DNA from: JAUIAI01 sp045106815
GTDB taxonomy: Bacteria > Pseudomonadota > Gammaproteobacteria > Burkholderiales > Burkholderiaceae_E
Direction: 5' to 3'
NCBI GenBank assembly: GCA_045106815.1
Contig: JBGCFG010000015.1
Span: 1-64,000, forward strand
Length of the DNA stretch: 64,000 nt
In this document: positions 24,885 through 34,052 of the stretch, piece after piece
Position numbering within the stretch: the stretch's first letter is position 1
Layout of the letters: every line of letters begins with the position of its first letter
Program-made: the position numbers and the translations under genes
Notes under the pieces: generated by a model
Databases searched by the model: none
The model's input: only the letters and a program-made list of their open reading frames with translations
Told to the model about the DNA's origin: nothing

Positions 24885-26207
24885 TCAGCGAATGTCGCCG
24901 CGTGAGCGCCGAAGGCTCTCACGGTCGCGCGAGTTAATGTCAGGTGTCGTCGACGAGCCGCTTGTTCGCGACGGGATGCCCCTCTCGTTGTTGCTGCGCA
25001 ATTGGCGAGCAGCCGCGGCCGCCGCTTCCGAAATACCAGAATCGCCACGTGACTGCAGAATCTTGTCGAGTGGCAGATACATGACGTTGTTGTTGTTGTT
25101 CGAGTTCATGTAGACCTTGCTGGTCTTGCTCATAACCTCTTGCATAGTTTCCAGATATAGCCGGTCACGGGTGACCTTAGGTGCTTTTTCATACTCGGCC
25201 AGCAAACTGGCAAATCGTGACGCATCACCCTCGGCGGCGGCAACTTTTGCTGCGCGGTAACCATTGGCCTCTTCCAGGATTCGAGCGCCCGCACCTTGAG
25301 CACGAGGAATCAGGTCGTTAGCGTAGGCCTCACCTTCATTGATCAACCTCACCCTGTCCTGCGCTGCTTTGTTCGCATCCTCAAATGCAGCCTGAACTTG
25401 CTCCGGCGGCTGAACCTGCTGAATGGTCACATCGACAATAGTGATGCCAACACCATAACGATCCAGCACATCCTGCACGAGTGACCGGGCAGTCGTTGCC
25501 ACGAGCTCTTTCTCTTCGAACAAGACTTGGTCAATGCCGGTACGCCCGACAATCTCAGCCATGGCAGCCTCGCCGGCTTGCCGGACGATTTCTTCAGGCA
25601 CCGCAGTCATGCGGTTGTTGAACAGGTAGGCCCGCGGGTCACTTACGCGATACTGAATTGCAAACTGCATATCCACAATACTTTGATCGCGGGTGAGCAT
25701 TAGCGACTCACGCAGATTCTTGTTACGCACGCCATTTCGGTATCCGACCTCAACCGTGCGCAGTTGCTGCGTGTTTACGATCTCGTGGCTCTCAAACGGG
25801 TACGGCAGGCGCCAAGTAAAACCAGCCTGATCAATCTGGTTCACGAACTTACCAAACCTAAGTTCGACCGAAGACTGACCCTCGCGAACGATATAAAACC
25901 CACTACCGAGCCAAAGCAGCGCGGCGACTAGCGCGAGAACCCCCAGGCCGATACCCGCTCCGCGCAATCCAGGGCCATCGCCACCTCCGGCGCCCGGAGG
26001 CGCGCCCCCACCACCGCGCCGGCCAAACAGATTGTTCAGCTTACGGTTGAGGTCTCGCCACAACTCGTCAAGATCCGGCGGGCCGTCGTTGTTGCCGCCG
26101 GGCCGTTGAGGATTGTTGTTGTCATTGTTCTGATTTCGACCCCAGCCGGGATCATTCAGATTAAGCAGCGCTCGCAGAGGCTTGGGCATAGATTTCAGAG
26201 GTTCCAA
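24885..26207 (-). CDS. hflK: HflK, SPFH-domain modulator of FtsH protease
   Basis: 440 residues from ATG 26207; ATG codon 7 (26189) is an alternative. The N-terminal cytoplasmic part is rich in Asn, Gly and Pro (GWGRNQNNDNNNP), as in other HflK proteins. A membrane segment (about residues 90-110, LGVLALVAALLWLGSGFYIV) and the SPFH domain follow (GQSSVELRFGKFV), with ARGRIL-like DLIPRAQGAGARIL in the coiled coil. The C-terminus is Arg/Ser-rich. It is the partner of HflC and lies in the hfq-hflX-hflK-hflC order. A 211-base gap separates it from hflX, with no clear feature seen. Confidence 0.95.
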   Translation of the reverse strand: MEPLKSMPKPLRALLNLNDPGWGRNQNNDNNNPQRPGGNNDGPPDLDELWRDLNRKLNNLFGRRGGGGAPPGAGGGDGPGLRGAGIGLGVLALVAALLWLGSGFYIVREGQSSVELRFGKFVNQIDQAGFTWRLPYPFESHEIVNTQQLRTVEVGYRNGVRNKNLRESLMLTRDQSIVDMQFAIQYRVSDPRAYLFNNRMTAVPEEIVRQAGEAAMAEIVGRTGIDQVLFEEKELVATTARSLVQDVLDRYGVGITIVDVTIQQVQPPEQVQAAFEDANKAAQDRVRLINEGEAYANDLIPRAQGAGARILEEANGYRAAKVAAAEGDASRFASLLAEYEKAPKVTRDRLYLETMQEVMSKTSKVYMNSNNNNNVMYLPLDKILQSRGDSGISEAAAAAARQLRSNNERGIPSRTSGSSTTPDINSRDRESLRRSRGDIR

Positions 26208-26418
26208 AGGGCAAATATTGGGGAGGACCGTTTACGACGGTTCGAAGGCTCTATTGTGCCGTGATTCGCGTGGGAAGATTGCTAAAGACTCGTTCAATCC
26301 AGCACATTAGGTTGAAGGCCAAGGTTGATCCCGTTTCAGACCTTGATTCGGCCGGAGTTAGGCATGGATTCGGCCCGAACGAGACCCGGACTAGACACAC
26401 TTGCCACGAGGCCAGATC

Positions 26419-27621
26419 TCAAGGAAGGTCAATGCCGCGAGGGTCGCGTTCAGTGGTCTCAGCAACGTACCCGCGCTGACCGCCGTCGGCCCTGTGCTGC
26501 ATAACGAGGGCAGCAATTTGAGACGACAAACCAGCGATACCAAGCCCAGTTGCTGCGCTTACAAACACAGGTGCAATCGTATCACAAGGGCCTGTTTTTT
26601 CAGGACTTTCCAGTGAATCTGAACTCGCCTGAGAAGCTGCCTGAGGCGGGGCATCGAGTAAGTCGGCTTTGTTGTAAACCTTGAGCACCGGCACCTGGTC
26701 AGCGTCAATCTCTTTGAGCACGGCTTCGACCTGTCGAATCTGTTCGTGGCGCTCAGCAGACGAGGCATCAATGACGTGAATCAAAAGATCGGCTTGGGCA
26801 GTCTCCTCCAGTGTGGCCTTAAAGGCCTCAACCAGTGAGTGCGGCAACTCCCGCACGAATCCGACAGTGTCGGACACCATGACTTCACCGATGCCGGCAA
26901 TGTGGTGACGGCGTGAAAGCGTATCCAGCGTCGCAAACAACTGATCGGCAGCCAGTGTCCCGGCGCCTGTCAATCGATTAAACAGTGTTGACTTGCCGGC
27001 ATTGGTGTAACCCACCAATGAAATCTTGAATATGCCACTGCGGTCCCTGGCCCGCCGCCGGTTTGCGCGTTGTTTGCGAAGCTTAAGCAATTCGCCTCGC
27101 AGCCGCTTGACTCGCTGGCCAAGCATTCGTCGATCCAACTCCACCTGTTTCTCGCCTGGGCCGCCGCGAGCACCGATACCGCCGCGTTGGCGCTCAAGGT
27201 GACTCCAGCCCCGCACCAGGCGCGCGCTGAGATGCTCCAGTTGAGCCAGCTCAACCTGCAACTTACCTTCCCTGCTTGCCGCCCGGCGCGAGAAGATATC
27301 GAGGATAAGTTCGGTTCGGTCGACGACGGGCAGATCGAGTCTTCGGTTCAGGTTTCTCTGCTGAATCGGCCCAAGCGGGTTATCGAAAATAATGGCATCG
27401 ACTGGCGAGTCTTTCAGGAGCATCGAGATTTCGTCGGCCTTGCCTGAGCCGATATATAGGGCGGCATCCGGCCGAGAACGCCGGCACACGAGCCGTCCTG
27501 CCGGTTCGATACCAGCCGAGCGGGCTAGAAGATCTAGTTCATCGAGATCGGTTTCGTTGATCTGGGAGCCTCCCAGACCAATACCAATGAGTAAGCAGGT
27601 TGGCGCAGTTTCAGGTTTCAG
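26419..27621 (-). CDS. hflX: GTPase HflX (start codon appears non-standard)
   Basis: The G domain shows VGYTNAGKSTLFNRL (P-loop), VSDTVGFVRELPHSLVEAFK (switch II) and KVYNKADLL (guanine specificity), after the N-terminal HflX region with YIGSGKADEI, RGGIGARGGPGEKQVELDRR. The first standard start is GTG 27489, but that lies inside the conserved N-terminal domain. The frame stays open upstream to a TAG at 27655-27657, and the extra codons encode CLLIGIGLGGSQINETDLDE, matching the usual HflX start region. No ATG, GTG or TTG occurs in that stretch; CTG 27621 gives about 400 residues and is my best guess. HflX binds ribosomes and splits stalled or heat-damaged 70S. It is flanked by hfq and hflK. 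Confidence 0.85.
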   Translation of the reverse strand: MKPETAPTCLLIGIGLGGSQINETDLDELDLLARSAGIEPAGRLVCRRSRPDAALYIGSGKADEISMLLKDSPVDAIIFDNPLGPIQQRNLNRRLDLPVVDRTELILDIFSRRAASREGKLQVELAQLEHLSARLVRGWSHLERQRGGIGARGGPGEKQVELDRRMLGQRVKRLRGELLKLRKQRANRRRARDRSGIFKISLVGYTNAGKSTLFNRLTGAGTLAADQLFATLDTLSRRHHIAGIGEVMVSDTVGFVRELPHSLVEAFKATLEETAQADLLIHVIDASSAERHEQIRQVEAVLKEIDADQVPVLKVYNKADLLDAPPQAASQASSDSLESPEKTGPCDTIAPVFVSAATGLGIAGLSSQIAALVMQHRADGGQRGYVAETTERDPRGIDLP

Positions 27622-27708
27622 GTGATCTATCCCGGCCGCATCAAGCGCGGCCTGCTAAAAAGGGTCGCTTTGCAAGGAGCGCCCTGATCGGGTCCTGCGC
27701 AAAGGCGG

Positions 27709-27945
27709 TTACTCGTCGCCTGGGTCTGCCTGAAAGCTAACGGGTTTACCCGGAACGACGGTTGAAATGGCGTGCTTGTAAACCATCTGGGTGACGGTGT
27801 TCTTCAGCAAAACCACGTACTGGTCAAAGGAATCTATTTGGCCCTGCAACTTGATGCCGTTAACAAGGTAGATTGAAACCGGGACGTGCTCTTTGCGGAG
27901 AAGATTCAAGAACGGGTCTTGTAGTAGTTGCCCTTTGTTGCTCAT
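27709..27945 (-). CDS. hfq: RNA chaperone Hfq
   Basis: 78 residues. Sm1 motif region QDPFLNLLRKEHVPVSIYLVNGIKLQG is interrupted by none of the usual changes, with Gln8, Asp9, Phe39-Asp40-type residues (SFDQYVVLLKN) and the Sm2 motif YKHAISTVVP. The C-terminal tail is very short, as in Betaproteobacteria. It forms a hexamer pairing small RNAs with mRNAs. It lies between der and hflX on the same strand, with a 174-base upstream region in which a weak TATAAG is the only promoter-like element seen. Confidence 0.98.
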   Translation of the reverse strand: MSNKGQLLQDPFLNLLRKEHVPVSIYLVNGIKLQGQIDSFDQYVVLLKNTVTQMVYKHAISTVVPGKPVSFQADPGDE

Positions 27946-28119
27946 GAACGCTCCAGCGTGTTGTTATGGTCGAGGAATGGGGTTAAAGCGATGAGCACAG
28001 CGCTACTCCCCTTATATCGTGATGTTAACCGATGCCGAAAATGGCGTAAACCAGATCTGTCGTCAATCGACGCACCCGCGACACATCCAAACTGGGGATC
28101 AATCTACCCTATTCAAGGG

Positions 28120-29571
28120 TCAGCGAGTGACTTTTTTGACTTGTCGTCCTTTTCGAGCGGGCTTCTCGTAGGGGTTGTTCCCGGTCCTGAACTCCACCCT
28201 TAGTGGAGTCCCATCGAGCTTGAAAGCCTTACGAAAAACGCCTTCCAAATAGCGACCGTAAGACGCAGAAATATGATTCAAGGCATTTCCATGCACCACA
28301 ATGATGGGAGGATTCTGTCCACCTTGGTGCGCATAGCGCAATTTAGGCCGGATTGGCCCTTTGCGAGGCGGCTCCTGGCGCTGAACCGCATCCTGCATCA
28401 CGCGGGTGATCTTAGGTGTGGAGAGCTTAGCCATCGCAGCAGCATAAGCGGCATCGACTGATCGCATGAGCGCCCCAATGCCTTGAGACTTAAGAGCAGA
28501 CACAAAATGGAACTTCGCAAACGACAGAAAATGAAACTTTCGCTCGACCTCGGTTTTGAGCCAGCGACGTTGGTCTGAATCCGGTAGGTCCCATTTATTG
28601 ACCGCCACAACGAGCGCCCGACCAGATTGCATGATGTGTCCGGCGAGATGGGCATCCTGATCAGAAATGCTTTCACCAGCGTCAAGCAACAGAATACAGA
28701 CATTGCAAGCCTCGATCGCTTGCAGCGTTTTGATGATTGAGAATTTCTCGATTGCTTCGGAAACCCTGGCGCGACGTCTGACCCCGGCGGTGTCGATCAG
28801 CGTATAGGACTGCCCACCTCGCTCAAACTCGACCGAGATTGCATCCCGGGTTGTTCCTGGCTGGTCGAATGCGACAAGACGCTCTTCGCCAAGCAGTGTG
28901 TTGATGAGGGTGGACTTACCGACGTTCGGTCGCCCGATAACTGCGATCCGGACCCGCCAGTCTTTCTCCGACGCATCTTCTGAATCACCGCCCTGTTCAC
29001 CGGCAACGGCACTAGGCGCTGCCTCGAGTTCTGGATCGACCGTTTCATCGGTTTCCGGTTCAGGCGTCACATAAGGCGCCAACACCTCTTCGATCATTTC
29101 GCCAACGCCATCACCATGGGCTGATGAAATCGCCATCGGCTCGCCAAGGCCAAGCTGGTAGAACTCGGCATTGACTGTGGCTCGAGCCATCCCCTCGGTT
29201 TTATTGACGACGATATTGACCTTCTCAGTGAAGCGGCGCAATTCCATTGAAATTTCAAGGTCGTGGGGCGCAAGCCCGTCACGTCCGTCGACGACAAAGA
29301 GAATGTGGTCCGCTTCGACTAGCGCTTGCCGCGTCTGCTTGGCCATCGCAGACGTGATGCCTTGCTTGCTGTCAGGTTCGAACCCGCCAGTATCAACCAC
29401 AAGATACGGGACCGGACCCATGCGTCCGCGGCCATATTGCCGGTCACGGGTCAGTCCTGGTAAGTCCGCCACCAACGCATCCCTTGAACGCGTCAAGCGA
29501 TTAAAGAGCGTCGACTTTCCAACATTGGGCCGCCCGATCAGCACGACGACCGGCAGCAATGATTCGGTCAT
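28120..29571 (-). CDS. der: Ribosome-assembly GTPase Der (EngA)
   Basis: 483 residues with two tandem G domains. The first has GRPNVGKSTLFNRLTRSRDA, DTGGFEPDSKQG and NKTEG; after an acidic linker rich in Glu/Asp (about 170-205) the second has GRPNVGKSTLINTLLGEERL, DTAGVRRRARV and NKWDL. A C-terminal KH-like domain ends with Lys/Arg (KPARKGRQVKKVTR). Der acts in 50S subunit maturation. Its start overlaps the bamB stop by ATGA. Confidence 0.98.
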   Translation of the reverse strand: MTESLLPVVVLIGRPNVGKSTLFNRLTRSRDALVADLPGLTRDRQYGRGRMGPVPYLVVDTGGFEPDSKQGITSAMAKQTRQALVEADHILFVVDGRDGLAPHDLEISMELRRFTEKVNIVVNKTEGMARATVNAEFYQLGLGEPMAISSAHGDGVGEMIEEVLAPYVTPEPETDETVDPELEAAPSAVAGEQGGDSEDASEKDWRVRIAVIGRPNVGKSTLINTLLGEERLVAFDQPGTTRDAISVEFERGGQSYTLIDTAGVRRRARVSEAIEKFSIIKTLQAIEACNVCILLLDAGESISDQDAHLAGHIMQSGRALVVAVNKWDLPDSDQRRWLKTEVERKFHFLSFAKFHFVSALKSQGIGALMRSVDAAYAAAMAKLSTPKITRVMQDAVQRQEPPRKGPIRPKLRYAHQGGQNPPIIVVHGNALNHISASYGRYLEGVFRKAFKLDGTPLRVEFRTGNNPYEKPARKGRQVKKVTR

Positions 29572-30731
29572 TGGAGCGTCATCGCAACGACATGACCGTC
29601 TGCAGTCATTGCAAATGCGGTTGTGCTGCCCCCAGCATCAATCGCAACCGGCGCCGACACAATCGGCGACTCGTTGGTCTCGATGCGGCCAGTGACACGG
29701 CCATCGGTCCGATCCAGTACATGGATCACGCCACCGGCATCACCCACCCAGACGTGCTCACCAATCAGTGCCGGATTCGCAATGCGACGCCCGCGCAACG
29801 CGTTTTGCTCCCATAGCGGCAACTGGCTACGCGTGAAAGCTCTCAGGCCCCCGTCAACATCGCCAACAACCATGACCCGTGAATCAATTGCAACACTTGT
29901 GCCGGCATTAACATCTTCGGTCCAGAGTTCCTGGCCATTGGTGCTATCCACGCAGGTGAGACGTCCCTGGTAAGCAGCCGCGCAGACGCCGGCTCCGGTG
30001 AGCACTGGCGAACCCATGACGTCAGTAATGCGTTCAATCTCGTTTGCGCCGCGCGGTGAGGAAATCCTTGCCTGCCAGCGACTTGCCCCGGTACTGAGTG
30101 AGATCGCCACGACACGCCCATTGGCCAGACCAACATACGCATTGCTGAAATCTGCCGAGATCGCGGCATTCTGGCGTAAAACCAGCGCCGGATTCTGCTC
30201 GGCAAACAACCAGCGGCGCTGGCCACTGGCGAGGTCGTAAGAAACGATGGTGCTATTGCTGAGTCTTACCAGCACTTGCCCGGCCTGAATCACGGGAATC
30301 GTTAACGGCTCGGCGCCGAGATCAACAGTCCAACGCTCTTTGCCCGTCGGGTCAACGCCCAGCATGTTGCCATCGGCGTCAACAACGACCAGTGTTGATT
30401 CGTCACCCGCTACGCCTGTGCTGAGTTCTCGGTCGAGATCGAAGTCACCTAGTGTTTCTCCTGTCGCCGGGTCCAGTGCCATCACTTCACCGCGCTGGTT
30501 AGCTATCCAGAGCCGATCATCAATGAGTGCAGAGACGAAGCCAACACCCACTGGTCCAACCCGTTCTCGCCACAGCACCTTCGCGGTGTTCGTCGGCAGC
30601 GCATTGAGATCTGTTAGCGGTGGAGGTCCGGTGCTCGTACACGCGGCCAGCCCAGCAAGCGAAACGAGCACTGGCAAGACAGCCGCGCGGACGTAAGAGC
30701 GCCACGCCGAATTGACCTTTGGCCTCATCAA
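29568..30731 (-). CDS. bamB: Outer membrane assembly lipoprotein BamB
   Basis: 387 residues. The signal peptide ends in the lipobox LAAC (Cys about 30), and the mature part is a PQQ-like eight-bladed beta-propeller with repeated units such as GEVMALDPATGE, GNMLGVDPTGKERW, STIVSYDLASGQRRW and GRLTCVDSTNGQELW. BamB is the lipoprotein scaffold of the BAM complex that inserts beta-barrel proteins. It is coupled by ATGA overlaps to both yfgM and der. Confidence 0.96.
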   Translation of the reverse strand: MMRPKVNSAWRSYVRAAVLPVLVSLAGLAACTSTGPPPLTDLNALPTNTAKVLWRERVGPVGVGFVSALIDDRLWIANQRGEVMALDPATGETLGDFDLDRELSTGVAGDESTLVVVDADGNMLGVDPTGKERWTVDLGAEPLTIPVIQAGQVLVRLSNSTIVSYDLASGQRRWLFAEQNPALVLRQNAAISADFSNAYVGLANGRVVAISLSTGASRWQARISSPRGANEIERITDVMGSPVLTGAGVCAAAYQGRLTCVDSTNGQELWTEDVNAGTSVAIDSRVMVVGDVDGGLRAFTRSQLPLWEQNALRGRRIANPALIGEHVWVGDAGGVIHVLDRTDGRVTGRIETNESPIVSAPVAIDAGGSTTAFAMTADGHVVAMTLQ

Positions 30732-31366
30732 CCGGCTGCCTTCAGTGCATCGCGTTTCAGACGAATGCCTGCCTGCGGGCCGCGGCTAAAGCCTGCCTCA
30801 GAAAGTGCTTCGTCATAGGCGGCAATTGCCTCGTCACGCTTGCCCAGGGCAGCCAGCAAATCGCCTCTGCGGTCAGCCACCTGCCCTTTATAAGCTTCTG
30901 GGGTCTCATGTCCGTCCAGCAGTGCCAGACCCTCTTCGGCCTTGTCCTGATCGAGCAAGATGCCGGCCAGCCGGATGTGGGCAATTGTGCCGAAGGTATC
31001 TGGTTCACTGTTCTCCGCAACCCAGCGCAGGGCCTGCGCCGCGTCATCGAGTTCGCCAGCATCGAAATGCGCCTTAGCAGCGACCAGACCACCCATGGCT
31101 GCCAGCATTGAGCCGTCGTGATCTTCAAACAGCGTCTTGGATGCGCCCCGCACCCGAGCCATGTCTTTTTCGCGCACGGCTTGCTGCAGAGTGGAATAAG
31201 CGCCCGCCGCATCAACGGCCTGCTTGTTCTGATACCAACCCCACAAGCGATAAGCTGCGACACTGAGCGCCACGACAGTGACCACTGTCAGGATAAAAGT
31301 GCCGTACTTGTTCCAAAACGCTTTGAGGTCGTCTAGTTGGTCTTGCTCTTCAAAGTTATAAGACAT
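30728..31366 (-). CDS. YfgM-like tetratricopeptide ancillary SecYEG protein
   Basis: 212 residues. The N-terminus YNFEEQDQLDDLKAFWNKYG and a single membrane helix (TFILTVVTVVALSVAAYRLW, about 22-41) are typical of the YfgM/DUF2133 family; the periplasmic part holds TPR-like helices with repeated Ala-rich pairs (LVAAKAHFDAGELDDAAQAL, HIRLAGILLDQDKAEEGLAL). In E. coli the protein links SecYEG to periplasmic chaperones. It lies between hisS and bamB, as usual. Confidence 0.9.
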   Translation of the reverse strand: MSYNFEEQDQLDDLKAFWNKYGTFILTVVTVVALSVAAYRLWGWYQNKQAVDAAGAYSTLQQAVREKDMARVRGASKTLFEDHDGSMLAAMGGLVAAKAHFDAGELDDAAQALRWVAENSEPDTFGTIAHIRLAGILLDQDKAEEGLALLDGHETPEAYKGQVADRRGDLLAALGKRDEAIAAYDEALSEAGFSRGPQAGIRLKRDALKAAG

Positions 31367-31371
31367 GATTT

Positions 31372-32691
31372 TCAGTGATGGGTGGGTGACGGCACTGATT
31401 CGATGTCTTCGTCATCATCAGTACCGAGTAATAGGTCTGTTACGAACTCGACGAGTCCGTCCATAGGAACGCTCTGCTGCTCACTACCTGGCGCGCGCAG
31501 AGGCTTAACAGTGACCGTGTTGTCAGCCGCCTCTTGCTCGCCGATGATCAGTGCCACCGCCGCGCCAGAAGCGTCCGCTCGCTTGAGTTGCGACTTAGGA
31601 CTACCGCCAGCACAATGCAACGCGACATCCAAGCCGATATCGCGTAACCGTTCGGCAGCCTGAAAGGCGCTTATTGCTGTGTTCTCGCCAAACTGCGCGA
31701 CAAACACCTCCGGCGCAATATACGGGGTCATGGCTTGTTGTTCGCGCATCAGATCAAGGACGCGCTCCATCCCCAATGCCCAGCCACAACCGTGCGAGGG
31801 TTTGCCACCCAGCATTTGAATAAGCGGATCATAACGCCCACCGCCACAAACGGTTAATCCATCAGCCGCAATCCACTCGAAGACAGACAGATTGTAGTAA
31901 TCAAGGCCGCGAACAAGTCTTGGGTCAATTTCAAACGGAATGTTTTGAGATTTGAGTAGCGCTTGAAGCGATTCAAAATGCTCAATCGATTCTGGGCCAA
32001 GAAAATCAATCAGCAACGGCGCCTGATCGACAACGGGACGCATGGCCGGATTCTTGGTGTCGAGAATTCGCAGGGGATTACTGTGCAGGCGGCGTTTGGC
32101 ATCATCATCAAGCGCTGCTTCGTTCGCCTCGAAGTGCTTGATCAAAGCCTCACGGTGGGCCTGACGTTCATTGAGCTGCCCAAGTGAATTGATGTGCAGT
32201 TTGATACCACTTAAGCCCAGGTCGTCCCACAACCGTTGCCCGAGCAGAATCAGTTCAGCATCAGCTTGCGCCGAGGCCACGCCGAAAAACTCAGCGCCGA
32301 CCTGATGAAACTGGCGATAGCGTCCCTTCTGCGGCCGTTCGTGCCGAAACATCGGACCCACGTACCAGAGTCTTTGCGGGCCGTCGTAGGTGAGGTTGTG
32401 TTCAATGGTCGCGCGCACAACACCAGCGGTATTTTCCGGCCGCAGCGTTAAGGCATCACCATTGAGCGAGTCGGTGAATGAGTACATCTCTTTTTCAACG
32501 ATGTCGGTCACTTCGCCGATCCCACGTACAAACAAGCCGGTAGGCTCAACAATAGGGGTTCGAATGCGACGGTAGGCATAGCCGAGCATCGTGCTAGCGA
32601 CGGCTTCCTCCAGGCGAGTCCAAAGGGCTTCATCCGTGGGGAGGATGTCGTTCATGCCACGAATGGCACGCAGTTTTTCCGGTTTGCTCAT
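31372..32691 (-). CDS. hisS: Histidyl-tRNA synthetase
   Basis: The start is ATG 32691 (MSKPEKLRAIRGMNDILP, the family N-terminus); 37 further open codons upstream fall in ispG. The 439-residue enzyme has motif 2 (GPMFRHERPQKGRYRQFHQ), the two histidine-specific motifs LVRGLDYYNLSVFEW and VCGGGRYDPL, and motif 3 GWALGMERVLDLM, plus an anticodon-binding domain with a short acidic C-terminal tail. It charges tRNA-His. The gap to ispG is seven bases and to yfgM five. Confidence 0.97.
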   Translation of the reverse strand: MSKPEKLRAIRGMNDILPTDEALWTRLEEAVASTMLGYAYRRIRTPIVEPTGLFVRGIGEVTDIVEKEMYSFTDSLNGDALTLRPENTAGVVRATIEHNLTYDGPQRLWYVGPMFRHERPQKGRYRQFHQVGAEFFGVASAQADAELILLGQRLWDDLGLSGIKLHINSLGQLNERQAHREALIKHFEANEAALDDDAKRRLHSNPLRILDTKNPAMRPVVDQAPLLIDFLGPESIEHFESLQALLKSQNIPFEIDPRLVRGLDYYNLSVFEWIAADGLTVCGGGRYDPLIQMLGGKPSHGCGWALGMERVLDLMREQQAMTPYIAPEVFVAQFGENTAISAFQAAERLRDIGLDVALHCAGGSPKSQLKRADASGAAVALIIGEQEAADNTVTVKPLRAPGSEQQSVPMDGLVEFVTDLLLGTDDDEDIESVPSPTHH

Positions 32692-32698
32692 AGCGCGC

Positions 32699-34015
32699 TC
32701 AAGCACCGCCAGCGCCATATCGGCGCTCAACATATTCGTCCACGATGGTCTGGAAATCTGTGGCGATCGTGTCACCCTTGAGCGTGACGGATCGCTCGCC
32801 ATCGATAAAGACAGGTGCTACAGGCGCCTCGCCAGAACCGGGCAGCGATATGCCAATGTCTGCATGCTTGCTCTCGCCGGGCCCATTCACAACACAACCC
32901 ATCACGGCCACCTGCATCGTCTCAACACCGGGTAGCCTCTCTCGCCAGGTTGGCATTTGATCGCGCAAATAGGTCTGTATTGAATCGGCCAGTTCCTGGA
33001 AAACAGTACTGCTTGTTCGGCCGCAACCGGGACACGCGACAACCTGCGGCGCAAATGCGCGCAAGCCCATCGTTTGAAGGATTTCCTGCGCGACTACGAC
33101 TTCACGCGTCCGGGCGCCACCAGGATCAGGCGTCAGAGACACCCGAATCGTGTCACCAATGCCCATTTGCAGCAGAGCACCCATGGCAGCAGTCGACGCC
33201 ACAATCCCCTTGGTGCCCATGCCGGCCTCAGTGAGGCCCAGATGAAGCGGATAGTGACAACGCGATGCGAGTGAGCGGTAGACGCTGATGAGATCCTGCA
33301 CTGCAGACACTTTTGCTGATAGCAGAATTTTATTGGCAGCCAGACCAACCTCAACCGCCTGAGCAGCACTATCAAGCGCAGACTGTACGAGCGCTTCACG
33401 CATGACTTCGCGCGCGTCCCAGGGTTGATCTCGACCGGCATTCACATCCATCAGGCGTGCCAGCAATTGCTGGTCAAGGCTACCCCAGTTAACACCAATG
33501 CGTACGGGTTTGTCGTACTGCACGGCGATCTCGATCATTTGCACGAAGTTGTCATCGCGCCGCTTTCCCGCCCCGACATTGCCGGGATTGATGCGGTACT
33601 TGTCGAGTACTCGCGCACACTCCGGATAGTCACGCAGTAGCTTGTGTCCGTTGTAATGAAAGTCGCCAACCAGCGGCACGTTGACGCCCATGCGCTCGAG
33701 CTGCTCCCGGATGGCCGGGACTGCATCCGCAGCCTTAGCGGTATTAACAGTAATGCGAACCAACTCCGAACCGGCATGCGCGAGGTCTCGCACCTGAATC
33801 GCAGTTGCAATCGCATCTGCCGTATCGGTATTGGTCATCGATTGCACGCGAACCGGTGCATCGCCGCCCACCGTGACCGCCGCTACGCCATGTTGGCCAC
33901 CGACCGTTGCCTGGAGGCATTGGCGACGCTCAGCCGGGCCAAACGGCATCGGCTTGCTCGACAAAGTCTCAACGTCCGGGGCAGACAGATCAGATCCGGT
34001 TTGTTCCATTGGCAT
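32699..34015 (-). CDS. ispG: 4-hydroxy-3-methylbut-2-enyl diphosphate synthase IspG
   Basis: 438 residues. The substrate-binding barrel starts with VRVQSMTNTDTAD; the C-terminal Fe-S domain has the cysteines in VACPGCGRT and GCVVNGPGE, three ligands of the [4Fe-4S] cluster. The length is slightly above typical because of a polar N-terminal extension of about 30 residues. It reduces methylerythritol cyclodiphosphate in the MEP isoprenoid pathway. It stands in the conserved rodZ-ispG-hisS order. Confidence 0.97.
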   Translation of the reverse strand: MPMEQTGSDLSAPDVETLSSKPMPFGPAERRQCLQATVGGQHGVAAVTVGGDAPVRVQSMTNTDTADAIATAIQVRDLAHAGSELVRITVNTAKAADAVPAIREQLERMGVNVPLVGDFHYNGHKLLRDYPECARVLDKYRINPGNVGAGKRRDDNFVQMIEIAVQYDKPVRIGVNWGSLDQQLLARLMDVNAGRDQPWDAREVMREALVQSALDSAAQAVEVGLAANKILLSAKVSAVQDLISVYRSLASRCHYPLHLGLTEAGMGTKGIVASTAAMGALLQMGIGDTIRVSLTPDPGGARTREVVVAQEILQTMGLRAFAPQVVACPGCGRTSSTVFQELADSIQTYLRDQMPTWRERLPGVETMQVAVMGCVVNGPGESKHADIGISLPGSGEAPVAPVFIDGERSVTLKGDTIATDFQTIVDEYVERRYGAGGA

Positions 34016-34052
34016 CTAAAAACTCGTCAGCTCTTACTTAGGTCTGTTTAGT

